DNA of 64,000 bases from Paraflavitalea sp. CAU 1676. GTDB lineage: Bacteria > Bacteroidota > Bacteroidia > Chitinophagales > Chitinophagaceae. The notes beneath the pieces were generated by a model. The model was given only the letters and a program-made list of their open reading frames with translations. It did no database searches and was not told the DNA's origin. Location of the stretch: contig NZ_JARHUJ010000011.1 in the NCBI RefSeq assembly GCF_029223285.1, forward strand, positions 1 to 64,000, read 5' to 3'. This document shows, piece by piece, positions 8,087 through 17,776 of this stretch. Position 1 is the stretch's first letter. Each line of letters opens with the position of its first letter. The position numbers and the translations under genes are program-made.

Positions 8087-10243
8087 TTAAGGCATCTTAC
8101 GCAACCCTTCCCACTTTACGGACCAGGTATCTTTTGGGAAACCCGGATTAAGGGTTGTATTGGCATCGGATCCGGCACACATGAGCGCGATGGCACTTAA
8201 TAATCCGCCATTGCCCGGCAAGTAAATCGTTAATCTTTCATCCTGATAATTGTGGCCGTTGACAAGGTAAGTATTGGTTCGAACCGGCATGAACAAAGCA
8301 TCGATGGCTTTTTCCGGTTTGTTGAGCCGGGTGGCAGCCATGGCCGTGAGTGGAAAATCCCATCCCCAGGTATCATCCCATTTCCAGATCTTCCACACCA
8401 ACTCAAAGGTACTCTTCATTACGACAGTATCCAAGTGATTGCTGGCAGGCAGCGAAGCATAGGTACCCAGCACGGCCGGATGGTCGGTAAGGTACTTTTC
8501 CGTCGTGTAACAATCGGGCGTGGCCTCTGTGGCGAGGTATACGCCATTGGCCTGCGGTAGCGGGGCCAGGTTATCAATGATCTTATCCCATTCGGCTTTG
8601 CGGGGAAGGCCGTCTCGTATTCTCCATTGCTGCGCCACATTGAGCGCCCAATGCCAGTAAGCCAGTTCATACGTGGGATTGAAGGTGGTTACCGCGTCAA
8701 AACATTCCTGCGCCGGTATCAGGCCCTTCCCCAGGTTGTATCTCTTCTTAGCGGCATCGAAAGAAGGAAAGGAGGCCATAAAATCGGCGGTAGCAAACAC
8801 CAGTTCTTTGTATTTATCCAGCACCTGCTTCGACTTTCGCTCGCGGTAGCTCAATTCGGCCATATAGATAAAATGCGGCTGCTGCCAGATGAGAAAAGAA
8901 CCGACCGACGAGGGTGATTCATTGCCTTCGTGGTCCGTCATCTTCTGCCAACGTACCCCTTCAAAACCCTGGCGTTGTGCAATGGCTTTGGCGCCGCCTG
9001 CCACAGTAGCATACCAGTCCAGACTTTTTTCCATCAGCTCCGTTCTGCCCCACAAGGCAAAATGCACGGCATGCCACCAGTGCATTTCCAGATGCGGTTT
9101 GCCATACCAACTATTGTAGGTGAGGCCGGTTTCCTGTGGTGGAAAGTTCGAGGCGCATTGTAGTTTGGTAAGGTATTGCGACAGCACCATCCGTCTTTCC
9201 AGTTCGGGAGCACGGGTATCTTTGCTACCGGCGAAGTCAACTGCACCGCCACTTTTCCAGAACTGTTGCCATCCCTGCTGGCTATTGCTACTGGTTTGCT
9301 TGAACGAAGGCAACGCGAGGGCTGGCGGCTTTTGTGAAAAAAGGAAACTGACCTCAAAAGCATCTTTCTCCGCCTGCGGGATGATGATGAACCGATCGTG
9401 CTGCACCTGTAGAATATTCGCCTTTTGTGGGGAGCTGCACCGCAGGTAGTAATCGGTGCTGTCGAGTGTGTGCACGATCGTAGAAGGCAGGGATGTGTTG
9501 ATGCGCTCATTCGCTTCACCATCGCCAACATAAAAGCCAGCCAGGTGTTTATCATTGCCGGCTGCATATACCCCTACATCTTTAAACTGCGCATTGGGAT
9601 AGGGGAAATGGATGGTGAGTTTCAATTGCTGCTTCCGCACCAGTGGCGAAATCACCCGCACAGCGATCATATCGAGCGACTGATGCGCGTAGGTGATCAC
9701 CTGCACCGGCTGGCCTTCTACCGTGAAGCGGCTGTTGAGCTCACCCGTCCACATGTCCAGCTGCTGGTTGATGTCTTTAATATCATCGATCGTGGCCGGG
9801 GCTCCGTTCTTTTTGATGATCTCCAATCCGATATTGCCCAATTGAAGGCGATGGGGATTGACGCGGAAATAATCTACCGCATGCTTATTGCGCTCCGGCT
9901 CTTTCCATTGCACCGGATACGGGATCTTGCGGCCTTCCAACTCATAAGTCCGCAAGGTTTCCTCGAACTTGTAATGATTGATATTGGGAAAGCTATGCCA
10001 TCCCCATTCTGATTGAGTGCCGAGCGCCACGCCACCTTTATAATAGGCAGGAAAGGATTGCAGTCCCGTTACATCGGCTGTAAATGCGAAGCTGCCATTG
10101 CCGATGGACAAAGAGGAAAGTGAATCGGCTTTATTGACCTTTACGGTATGGCGCTTTACGACTGCCATACGGTCGATGAGCGGCTGCTGTGCCAACGTGC
10201 CCGCACCTGCCAATATCAATAATCCTATTAATAGTCTTTTCAT
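8087..10243 (-). CDS. Secreted six-hairpin glycosidase-like protein of unknown specificity
   Basis: 718 aa with a clear signal peptide (MKRLLIGLLILAGAGTLAQ). The N-terminal part (about 25-300) is a beta-sandwich opening with SLSIGNGSFAFTADVTG, reminiscent of the super-sandwich domain of GH65/GH95-like enzymes. The rest is an (alpha/alpha)6 barrel: GKPHLEMHWWHAVHFALWGR near 385, EGVRWQKMTDHEGNESPSS near 430, NPTYELAYWHWAL near 535, WKWDDTWGWDFPLTAMAATR near 645. Acidic residues in these segments could be catalytic. I cannot assign a CAZy family. Its place between GH2 and the DUF4450-type gene points to RG-I or side-chain breakdown. Confidence 0.85.
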   Translation of the reverse strand: MKRLLIGLLILAGAGTLAQQPLIDRMAVVKRHTVKVNKADSLSSLSIGNGSFAFTADVTGLQSFPAYYKGGVALGTQSEWGWHSFPNINHYKFEETLRTYELEGRKIPYPVQWKEPERNKHAVDYFRVNPHRLQLGNIGLEIIKKNGAPATIDDIKDINQQLDMWTGELNSRFTVEGQPVQVITYAHQSLDMIAVRVISPLVRKQQLKLTIHFPYPNAQFKDVGVYAAGNDKHLAGFYVGDGEANERINTSLPSTIVHTLDSTDYYLRCSSPQKANILQVQHDRFIIIPQAEKDAFEVSFLFSQKPPALALPSFKQTSSNSQQGWQQFWKSGGAVDFAGSKDTRAPELERRMVLSQYLTKLQCASNFPPQETGLTYNSWYGKPHLEMHWWHAVHFALWGRTELMEKSLDWYATVAGGAKAIAQRQGFEGVRWQKMTDHEGNESPSSVGSFLIWQQPHFIYMAELSYRERKSKQVLDKYKELVFATADFMASFPSFDAAKKRYNLGKGLIPAQECFDAVTTFNPTYELAYWHWALNVAQQWRIRDGLPRKAEWDKIIDNLAPLPQANGVYLATEATPDCYTTEKYLTDHPAVLGTYASLPASNHLDTVVMKSTFELVWKIWKWDDTWGWDFPLTAMAATRLNKPEKAIDALFMPVRTNTYLVNGHNYQDERLTIYLPGNGGLLSAIALMCAGSDANTTLNPGFPKDTWSVKWEGLRKMP

Positions 10244-10264
10244 AGTTGATCGGCTTTACTGGTA

Positions 10265-13114
10265 TCAAAACAGGTCATTTACAGACGGCATGGTAAACTG
10301 CTTGCGCTGATCTTCCGGTTTTGGTAACCCGAAATAGAACCAGAGCGTTCTCTTTACGGGCGCATTGAATTTGGTAAACTCACCCGCTGGCCCCAGGTTG
10401 CTGGTGTTGGCACTGATATTCAACGCCAGTTTGGTGCCGATGGGCGGTATCGCCTCCAGAAAAGAAATATCGCCGGTTGGCAAAGTAGGATGCGGCACAA
10501 TACCCGATAGTCCATAGAAATTGAACAACCGTACATACAGCCCGGTATCCTTACTGGCTACAAGGAATTTCCCTTCAACCGTATTCAACTCCATCCAGGT
10601 AATATCGGCAAAATATCCTTTGAACTCCGGGAAATTCCAGGGATAACTGCCGGTTTGCGTATTGTTGTACATGTTCTCCCACACATTCCTGGTAACGCCC
10701 TGCAGGCGGTTCTTCCACACCCGGTAAGGCCCTTTGCCCAACCATTTGGCGCCCAGCACAAAATTTTCCGGATAGCTGAAACTGATGCCTGCCAATGGAA
10801 CAGCGCCAGTTAGATTGTACTCGTAATCGAGGCTTACCCAGCCGCCGGGGTGCATCGTCCAACGGGCATATTTAAGGTCGCCGGTATACTTTACTTCAAT
10901 GCTTCGTGTGTTGCTATCGGCTATCGTTGAGATACCTTCAAAGCCGGCATTGCCACCCACCAATACCGGACCATTGCGGAACAGCAAGCTATTGCTCACC
11001 GCATTGGCAACCCCCGTAAGCAGACCTGTTTTCTTACTAACCGTGATGGCGATGCCTGCCGACCGCAGCGTGTAGGCCGTATCAGCTTCTACAAGATGTA
11101 CCGAATCATTATTGGTGGAGATGACGGTTGACAGCAACTCCGTATTGGACTTGATAGACCAGGTTTGACGTACTATCTCTTTGCCCGAAGGATCATGGAC
11201 TATTAAAGTAAGTGCATCGTGGTTCTTCCAATCGGTGGGCAGGTTGAGCAACAGTTCTCCGGATTGTGTGGGTGCGATGGCCGGACCAGCCGCTGTTCCT
11301 TTCTTCAATATGGTGGTACCTGTTTGTCCGCTGAACGGTTTGGTATAATTGACCAGCTGCCAGCTGAATTTACATTGCGACAGGTTGGTGAAATGGTAGC
11401 GATTCTCCAGTGTTATCTGTCCATTGAACGATGCCGGCAGGGTTTGCCATTTTATTTTTACCGGTGAGAATATTTCGCGGATGGCCCAGAAGCTGCCTTC
11501 CTTTTCGCGGTGCGGCCCCACTACCCCATCGGGTGCATTGACGCCATTTACATCGATGCGGCCATCGAAATCGGTACGAACGATGCCTTCATCCACCAAC
11601 GCCCAGAGAAATCCGCCGCCCGACTTCTTCGCACTCCAGTGCAGCTCCCAGAAATCGTTGAGCGCAGCGCCGCCGCCGCCATCATCCTGGCAGTGCAGAA
11701 ATTCGGTAGGCATATAGATATCTGGCCCAGCGAGAATATTCTTACTGCTGTAGTAATCCTCGTAGTGATTGCAATCGATGCCATTGAAGGTATTGCCGGG
11801 CCGGTGGTGCGCGTGGATCACCGGGCGGTTGGAGAGATCGTACTGGCCATAGTCATCATCGAGTTCCTTGTTGTGGCCACCTTCATTGCCATTGCTCCAG
11901 AAAATGATCGAGGGGTGATTGGCATCTCGGGTAACCATCTCCTTCACCAATGGCGTGCCGGCCTTAGTACTGTAAGCCTTTTGCCAGCCGGCCAGTTCAT
12001 CGAGCACATAGAGTCCCAACGAATCGCAAAGCTCCAGAAAACGTTTATCGGGTGGATAGTGCGAGCAACGCACGGCATTCATGTTCATTTCTTTGATGAG
12101 CAACACATCGGCGAGGTCGATGGCAGGGCTTACGGTTCTGCCTGTCTCGGGCCAAAACACATGGCGGTTGATGCCTTTCATTTTGATCTGTACGCCATTG
12201 AGGTAAATGCCATCGCCCTTGCGTATTTCGATGGTGCGGAATCCGAAACGCTCTTTGGTGGTATAGACTGGCTGCGCGCCATTGGAGAGATTCACCTGTA
12301 CCGTGTAGAGGTTCGGCGTTTCGGCGGTCCATAATTGAGGATTGCTAACTTGGGTAGTTAGCTTTATCAGGCTATCGCCTGCTTTTACTGTTTGCCGGGC
12401 TGTTGCGACCGTTTTGCCGGCAGCGTCTTTGATGGTCGCTGTTAGCTGGCGGGCTGCTTTGATATTGGCCAGCGACACATTCATTGCAAAACTGCCATCG
12501 GCTTTGGCGTCGATGCTGGTATGATCGATGTATTCTTTGGGAAGTGCTTCGAGATATACCGGACGGAAAATGCCGCCGAAGACCCAGTAGTCGGCCAGCC
12601 TCTCTGCATTGTTGACCGATTCATCGGCCGATAGTTTGCTTACGGTTACTTCCAGCAGGTTGGGCTTGCCGGCAAGGAGCTTATCGGTGATATGGTATTT
12701 GAAACGATAGAAGGCGCCCTGGTGTACGGGGCCAGCCAGTTTGCCGTTCACCTTTACTTCGGCATCGGTCATGGCCCCTTCAAAGACGATGAATATCTCT
12801 TTCTGCTTCCAATTGGCAGGAATAGTAAAGTTGTATTTGTACAATCCTTTTTCGTCGGCAAAGCGGAAATTACGGCCGTAGGTCTTGTAATCGCGCCCAT
12901 AGTTATAGGCGCCAAAACCCTGCTGTTCCCAACAGGAGGGAACTTGTATGGTTGTCCATTGGCCGCTTTTGCGGCCACCTGTACAAAAGAACTGCCAGGC
13001 TACGGTATGGTCTTTATCAGTACCCGACAGGTATTTGATCTCTTTTTCCTGGCTCGTGGCCATGTAGCTAATGGCCATGCATAGCATGGCGCTTATCGTG
13101 CAACGGAGGTTCAT
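10265..13114 (-). CDS. Secreted GH2 beta-galactosidase-like enzyme
   Basis: 949 aa with a signal peptide (MNLRCTISAMLCMAISYMATSQ). The GH2 order is visible: a sugar-binding jelly roll (about 30-190, with YKYNFTIP and AMTDAEVKVNGKL), an Ig-like domain (about 195-295), and a TIM barrel (about 297-560). The acid/base Glu is E411 in SNGNEGGHN and the nucleophile is probably E471 in MPTEFLH; their 60-residue spacing is reasonable for the family. NAVRCSHYPPDKRF at about 346 is the classic GH2 barrel signature. The C-terminal 380 residues are further beta domains. The likely role is removal of beta-linked galactose or a related sugar from RG-I side chains; beta-glucuronidase or beta-galacturonidase activity cannot be excluded. 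Confidence 0.9.
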   Translation of the reverse strand: MNLRCTISAMLCMAISYMATSQEKEIKYLSGTDKDHTVAWQFFCTGGRKSGQWTTIQVPSCWEQQGFGAYNYGRDYKTYGRNFRFADEKGLYKYNFTIPANWKQKEIFIVFEGAMTDAEVKVNGKLAGPVHQGAFYRFKYHITDKLLAGKPNLLEVTVSKLSADESVNNAERLADYWVFGGIFRPVYLEALPKEYIDHTSIDAKADGSFAMNVSLANIKAARQLTATIKDAAGKTVATARQTVKAGDSLIKLTTQVSNPQLWTAETPNLYTVQVNLSNGAQPVYTTKERFGFRTIEIRKGDGIYLNGVQIKMKGINRHVFWPETGRTVSPAIDLADVLLIKEMNMNAVRCSHYPPDKRFLELCDSLGLYVLDELAGWQKAYSTKAGTPLVKEMVTRDANHPSIIFWSNGNEGGHNKELDDDYGQYDLSNRPVIHAHHRPGNTFNGIDCNHYEDYYSSKNILAGPDIYMPTEFLHCQDDGGGGAALNDFWELHWSAKKSGGGFLWALVDEGIVRTDFDGRIDVNGVNAPDGVVGPHREKEGSFWAIREIFSPVKIKWQTLPASFNGQITLENRYHFTNLSQCKFSWQLVNYTKPFSGQTGTTILKKGTAAGPAIAPTQSGELLLNLPTDWKNHDALTLIVHDPSGKEIVRQTWSIKSNTELLSTVISTNNDSVHLVEADTAYTLRSAGIAITVSKKTGLLTGVANAVSNSLLFRNGPVLVGGNAGFEGISTIADSNTRSIEVKYTGDLKYARWTMHPGGWVSLDYEYNLTGAVPLAGISFSYPENFVLGAKWLGKGPYRVWKNRLQGVTRNVWENMYNNTQTGSYPWNFPEFKGYFADITWMELNTVEGKFLVASKDTGLYVRLFNFYGLSGIVPHPTLPTGDISFLEAIPPIGTKLALNISANTSNLGPAGEFTKFNAPVKRTLWFYFGLPKPEDQRKQFTMPSVNDLF

Positions 13115-13138
13115 ATCAAAGTCAATAAAGCAGCTGTA

Positions 13139-14140
13139 TCAACGCTTCTTCAACGGCAGCAGCGGATCATCAACAGGCTTATTGCGGTCGCAGGTAAGCT
13201 CGCCGTTGTTGTATTCCAGCATGGCCAGTTGTATGAGGGTGCGTTTATCATCTACAGATCCGGGCTTGGCACGTTTGTCCTTTCTACGTCCCGGATGTGT
13301 GAAGTAATACAGGTATACTTTATCGTGATTCACCACCACATCGGCATGGCCGCCGATGGACTGGTCTTCGGCGCCGGTGCCCGGCTCTTCCAGCACACGG
13401 CCCGGCTGCTTCGTCCATTGCAGCAGATCGGTGGAGCTATAGATCTCCATCCCCTTCCACACATCGATCACCATCCAATATTTCCCTTTCCAGGGAAACA
13501 CTTTGGGGCCTTCGCCCCGGGCCGCTATCGCTTTGCCTTTATCGGTCCAGGTATACAGGTCCTTGCTATCGGCATAATAAATGGATTTGCCATCACGCTC
13601 ATTGTTGTACCAAAGGCGCCAGGAGCCGTCGGGCAGGCGGTATACCGATGCATCGATGACACTATTGTTCACCAACGGAAGGGTGGACTGATAGGTCCAG
13701 TTCACCAGGTCCTTGCTGGTGCAGTGCACTATATTGCGCGGATGCGCCCAGTCTTTGAATGTACCGGGCACATAGGTGAGGTACATATGATAGGTGCCCT
13801 CGTGCTCGATGATATCGGGCGCCCAAAAGGTATACCCTTCATGTGGCCGGTAATTGATATTGGCCGTGTCTTTGTATTTCCAGTGCAGACCGTCTTTCGA
13901 TTCTGCAATACCGATGCGGGTGCCATGCACCCAGGCTACGGAGGTAGAATCGTCGTTGTTGGCGCGGCGGTTGGTATAGAACATCCACCACTTCTTCACA
14001 TTTGGGTTCCAGATCACCACCGGATCGGCTGCTCCATCGTATACGGGATCGCAGTACAGCGGCTTGGGCGCCGGCGATTGGGCGGTAGCAAGAGCTGTAC
14101 ACAAGAGCTGTAAGGAGGCGATGATGGTGAGGAACTTCAT
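13139..14140 (-). CDS. Secreted GH43-like glycosidase
   Basis: 333 aa from the ATG at 14140, which gives the signal peptide MKFLTIIASLQLLCTALATAQ. The protein is a five-bladed propeller with all three acids expected in GH43-type enzymes: Asp in GAADPVV (general base), Asp in SVIDASV (pKa modulator) and Glu in RGEGPKV (general acid). Blade repeats such as IGIAESKDGLHWKYKD, VHCTSKDLVNWTY, IYYADSKDLYTWTD and EIYSSTDLLQWTK are clear. It is different in sequence from the 3405-4328 protein, so the two probably act on different linkages. It is followed 24 bp later by GH2 transcriptionally upstream, in the same operon. The substrate is likely arabinan, galactan or another RG-I decoration. Confidence 0.88.
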   Translation of the reverse strand: MKFLTIIASLQLLCTALATAQSPAPKPLYCDPVYDGAADPVVIWNPNVKKWWMFYTNRRANNDDSTSVAWVHGTRIGIAESKDGLHWKYKDTANINYRPHEGYTFWAPDIIEHEGTYHMYLTYVPGTFKDWAHPRNIVHCTSKDLVNWTYQSTLPLVNNSVIDASVYRLPDGSWRLWYNNERDGKSIYYADSKDLYTWTDKGKAIAARGEGPKVFPWKGKYWMVIDVWKGMEIYSSTDLLQWTKQPGRVLEEPGTGAEDQSIGGHADVVVNHDKVYLYYFTHPGRRKDKRAKPGSVDDKRTLIQLAMLEYNNGELTCDRNKPVDDPLLPLKKR

Positions 14141-14237
14141 AGTGTTTGACATTAACGCAACGGAAAGTTGATACCGGCTTATAAGGCGCTCCAATAGGTT
14201 GATAGCTTGCAGGCGCCCAGGGGTGAACTATTCACTA

Positions 14238-14672
14238 TCAGGTCAGCTTTACTGCCTGGCGGGCGAGCAGCTTCCATTCCTTGCCTTGTTTTTTCCATAC
14301 CGTGAGGATGGCCAGTTTTACAGCACCGGGTTTGCCGCCATCATTTGTTTCGGCAGCGAGTTTATGACGCACGATCGCTACATCGCCCGATACGGTAATG
14401 GTTTGCTCGGTAAGGTCGATGCTCACGAAATCGGATTTACCACTGGCAATGGCTTCTACGAAGGCAGCCTTGTCTTCCAGCTTGCCACTGGAATGCCCAT
14501 AGGTAAGTTCGGTAGCGGCAATTTTTTCGAGGACTGCTTTATCACCATCCACCATCGCTTTGCGCAATGTTTCCACAGCAGCTGCTACGGCAGTTTCGTC
14601 TTTTGATTGGGCCATTACGGTAACAGTGACAAGGTTTACCAGTAAGAGCAGGCTCAGCAATTTAATTCGCAT
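14238..14672 (-). CDS. Secreted NTF2-like (DUF4440/SnoaL-type) protein
   Basis: 144 aa with a signal peptide (MRIKLLSLLLLVNLVTVTVMAQ). The mature part fits the NTF2-like cone fold of DUF4440 proteins: an N-terminal helix ETAVAAAVETLRKAMVDGD, the turn AVLEKIAATELTYGHSSGKLEDKAAFVEAI, then beta strands ending WKKQGKEWKLLARQAVKL. Proteins of this fold may be enzymes or ligand-binding accessories; nothing here tells which. It lies inside the RG-I locus between GH106 and a GH43-like gene, so it is expected to be periplasmic and co-expressed with them. The function is unknown. Confidence 0.82.
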   Translation of the reverse strand: MRIKLLSLLLLVNLVTVTVMAQSKDETAVAAAVETLRKAMVDGDKAVLEKIAATELTYGHSSGKLEDKAAFVEAIASGKSDFVSIDLTEQTITVSGDVAIVRHKLAAETNDGGKPGAVKLAILTVWKKQGKEWKLLARQAVKLT

Positions 14673-14715
14673 TCTATATAATTTTTGCGGGTTAAGAATG
14701 AACCCAAATTAAGTC

Positions 14716-17583
14716 TTATTGAATAATTCGCGGCCGCCCGGGCTGCCCAAACTTGACTTTCTCTAAAAGGGCTATTGGCAAAATTGTAACCTCAGTTGTC
14801 AGGCCCGAAGCCCGGGGCTGCCATTTAGCCGCGGTAAACAGCCCGTCGGCTCCCCTGTTCTCTGCCAGCCGCGATGGGAAATTGGTATTATAGAATTTCT
14901 TCCAAAGCACCCCTTCTTTATCCATAGCGGCAATGCGGTTGGCCATGCCATTGGTGACCAGTATCTCCAACTGATTGCTGGCCTTGAGAACTGTTGCCGG
15001 TATAGTTACCTGGAATACCGGCCCTATCAGGGTAGCGATCTTTTTACCATTGAGGATCACTTCCGCCGACTCCTGCACCTGCCCCAGATCGAGCAGGAAC
15101 TGCTCCGCTTTATCGGCAGGCTTTGGAAAGCTGATCTTATAGGATGCAGTACCGGAAAACTTCTTGACTTCCTCACCCGCCCATTCGGTCCAGGAGCTTA
15201 GCAGTGTGGCGGTAGTTGCAGCTGGTAAAACGGGACCACCCTTTACAAAACTTACCTGCCAGGTGCCACTAATCGTAGAGGGTTTGCCCGTTGCGAGGTA
15301 CCCCGGGAATGGCGAGCCACCAGGGGCCTGTGCTGCCGTTTGCAGCACACAACTTTCGCCGGGATTGAGTTGCAGGAATACTGCCGTTTGACCGTTTTCT
15401 TTCTTTACCGTTCCGATACCCTGCCTGCCTTGCATGGGATCGAATATGGTTACGTGATTGGCAGACGTTGCCATGGTGATCCAATCATCGACACGTTTGT
15501 TGCTGGTATTGGTGATGAAATAATACTTACCGCCAGCAATGGAACGACGTATACACAACAGGCCGTTTTGAGCCATGGTTTCGCGGGGCACTTTGGCGGC
15601 TGCCATCAGTTGCTGCCAATCGTCGGCCAGCAATACCCGCCCTTTGCCTACTATGGCCTGCTGCACACCATTAACGCTGACAAACTGCAGGCTGCCTATC
15701 AGTTTCCTAAAGACTTCCTGACGTTTGTCCAGATCGCTGAATCCAGGAACATCTTCAGGCAGGCTTGTATGCACAAGAATGGTAGCCCCTTGCCCAGCCA
15801 GGGTTACCAGCTTTTGCAAGGTCTCCAATGGCAGGTATTTGATATGCGGTACAGCGATGGTCTTATAAGCATTGCCGCCCGACAACAGATCCCGACCGGT
15901 ATATTTCACTTGTTGCAATTGTTTATCGGAGAAGAGATCAAATGTATAGCCCTGCTCCAGCATCCAGGCTGCAACACTTTTGAAATCGGTATTCTCAAAT
16001 CCTTCCATGCCATCGAAATGATGCAGCAGGTCCCGGCCCGGTTGTGCAAAGCGGTCATACACCGGAAAATACAGCAGAACATCATTATCGGGTTTACCTG
16101 CCTGCAGGAACGACTGTGTACGGGCTATATACTTATTAAGTGTGGGAAAATCTTTCCAGAATGGATTGTTGGGATGAAAATGCACGGCCGCATAAAATAA
16201 CCAGCCTGGCCAGGAATCGTTGGCTGGTGAATAATTGGTGCCGTGATAGAAAATATGATTTACGCCGCCAATGAAATATTTGTCGATGGCCAGCTTCACA
16301 TCACCGAGGGTAGATATAAAATGCTCATTGAGCCAGGTGGCGGCTTCGGCCGAAGCGAGCGGTTTGCCCATCACATGTGCGGTAGACGTAGCAAACTTGA
16401 AACGTAATATATCTGTTCCTTCCGTTTCGGGTATATCGATGGCGCCGTAAAGATCGAGTATGTTGGCGGGCGATCCGTGCGACTGGTTGCGGATGAGCGC
16501 TCCTTTGCTTTTGGCCCAGCTATGCCAGGGAGTCGTGAATTTCTCCAACAGCAGCTCGGAGATGGTTTGCCGGTAATCGCTCAATACGCGCGCATTCTTA
16601 TCGGCATTGTCTTTACCGTATAATGCCGGCAGTTCTTTTCGCAGATCATATCCCCGGCGCTGCTGAAATTCGTTCAGCAGATCGGGTGTCCAGTTGGCCT
16701 GGCCCCGCGCATCATCCACCTCATACGAATCGTTGAAATAAGAGCGGATGCCTTTTACCTGTTTACCGGCAAATGCTTTGTCAAAGTATTGCAGGTAATG
16801 CTGCAAGGCAGGTAACGAGAAGTGATCGATCACATCGCCTTCGCCACCTGGCGCTGCGCGCTCCACGAGCTTGCCATGCCAGCCCTGGAAAAGCCCATAG
16901 AGTGTCCAATTGCCTGCCGGCGCCGTCCAGTTCAGCGTACCATCGGGCGACACGTTACCGGTAAGGTCCTGCTGATTGCCTTTATCATCATAGGCCATCA
17001 ATAAGGTAACCGGTAGTTCTTTCCCGAACCTTACCTGGTCGAATGCATATTCCTGTAATCCTTTATTGGTAGCGATGGGATAGCTGAGTGTTTTGATATC
17101 AACCGGTTTGCCGCTTACCGTGCGCACCATCGGCTGTTGCGTAAACAACACTTTCTCGGTGAGCTTTTCACCGGTATTGAGCGACCATGTTTTCAGGTTT
17201 ACATTCTTACACGCATCGGTTGGTGTAACCCAGGGTCCGCCAAAAGGCCATCCCGTACCGGTCGCCAGGTCGATGCCCATTTTAAGGCGGTTCGCCTCTT
17301 GTAAGGTATGTTCGAGCATGCTTACCCATTGCGGCGATAGAAAGGGAATGAATTGTTGCTCGGCACCGTGTACTCCATAAATGGGGGTGATCTCGAGTCC
17401 ACCCAATCCGGCTTCGCTGTATTGTTTCATCAGCGAGCTGAGATCGGTTTTGTTCACCGCACTGCCCTGCCACCACCAGCGTGTCCAGGGTTTGGCGGTG
17501 CTGGTAACAACAGGCCATTTACTTTGTGCGTGTGTAGCTGTAACAGCAAAAAACAAGCAGGTAATGAGGGAGGCGCGTTTCAT
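14716..17583 (-). CDS. Secreted GH106 alpha-L-rhamnosidase
   Basis: 955 aa from the ATG at 17583, giving the signal peptide MKRASLITCLFFAVTATHAQ; the 38 residues before it are Cys/Gln-rich and not leader-like. The GH106 opening is typical: PWTRWWWQGSAVNKTDL, then GLGGLEITPIYGVHG, and GIDLATGTGWPFGGPWV. Further family segments include RSYFNDSYEVDDARG and NHIFYHGTNYSP in the barrel, and a C-terminal galactose-binding-like sandwich (about 820-950, AEVILNGKKIATLIGPVF). GH106 enzymes cleave alpha-L-rhamnosides by inversion, including the Rha-GalA bond of RG-I. This enzyme would be the direct source of the L-rhamnose used by the rha operon at 48-55 kb. Confidence 0.93.
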   Translation of the reverse strand: MKRASLITCLFFAVTATHAQSKWPVVTSTAKPWTRWWWQGSAVNKTDLSSLMKQYSEAGLGGLEITPIYGVHGAEQQFIPFLSPQWVSMLEHTLQEANRLKMGIDLATGTGWPFGGPWVTPTDACKNVNLKTWSLNTGEKLTEKVLFTQQPMVRTVSGKPVDIKTLSYPIATNKGLQEYAFDQVRFGKELPVTLLMAYDDKGNQQDLTGNVSPDGTLNWTAPAGNWTLYGLFQGWHGKLVERAAPGGEGDVIDHFSLPALQHYLQYFDKAFAGKQVKGIRSYFNDSYEVDDARGQANWTPDLLNEFQQRRGYDLRKELPALYGKDNADKNARVLSDYRQTISELLLEKFTTPWHSWAKSKGALIRNQSHGSPANILDLYGAIDIPETEGTDILRFKFATSTAHVMGKPLASAEAATWLNEHFISTLGDVKLAIDKYFIGGVNHIFYHGTNYSPANDSWPGWLFYAAVHFHPNNPFWKDFPTLNKYIARTQSFLQAGKPDNDVLLYFPVYDRFAQPGRDLLHHFDGMEGFENTDFKSVAAWMLEQGYTFDLFSDKQLQQVKYTGRDLLSGGNAYKTIAVPHIKYLPLETLQKLVTLAGQGATILVHTSLPEDVPGFSDLDKRQEVFRKLIGSLQFVSVNGVQQAIVGKGRVLLADDWQQLMAAAKVPRETMAQNGLLCIRRSIAGGKYYFITNTSNKRVDDWITMATSANHVTIFDPMQGRQGIGTVKKENGQTAVFLQLNPGESCVLQTAAQAPGGSPFPGYLATGKPSTISGTWQVSFVKGGPVLPAATTATLLSSWTEWAGEEVKKFSGTASYKISFPKPADKAEQFLLDLGQVQESAEVILNGKKIATLIGPVFQVTIPATVLKASNQLEILVTNGMANRIAAMDKEGVLWKKFYNTNFPSRLAENRGADGLFTAAKWQPRASGLTTEVTILPIALLEKVKFGQPGRPRIIQ

Positions 17584-17729
17584 GGAGTGACAAGTTAATA
17601 CCGGGCAATGGTGTGAACAAGGGAATTGTGTGTTGATTTGACAGTAAGCAGCGTATGCTTGTGTCTGGCGCCCGGTGCAGGTGTTTTCATATAGCAATCG
17701 TTTAGTATGAGAACCAATTGCTTAAAAGT

Positions 17730-17766
17730 AGGACGGCGCAGCTGTTCTATCATCCTGCGCCGTCCT
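17730..17766 (-). terminator. Hairpin between CE12 and GH106
   Basis: A perfect 12-bp inverted repeat, AGGACGGCGCAG (17730-17741) and CTGCGCCGTCCT (17755-17766), with a 13-nt loop. On the - strand the stem is followed by ACTTTTAAG, a short T-run, so it may attenuate transcription from CE12 into GH106, or act as an RNA-stabilising stem. TCCTG repeats with a 10-bp period (17753-17757 and 17763-17767) overlap the right arm. Confidence 0.65.
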
Positions 17767-17776
17767 GATAAACCTA

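Noticed and set aside
11510-12334. Long + strand frame opposite the GH2 gene
   Set aside because: It is the antisense of a well-supported GH2 barrel and has no domain or signal; a shadow caused by codon bias.
17584-17697. N-terminal extension of the GH106 frame
   Set aside because: The 38 residues are not leader-like, and a normal signal peptide begins at the ATG at 17583.
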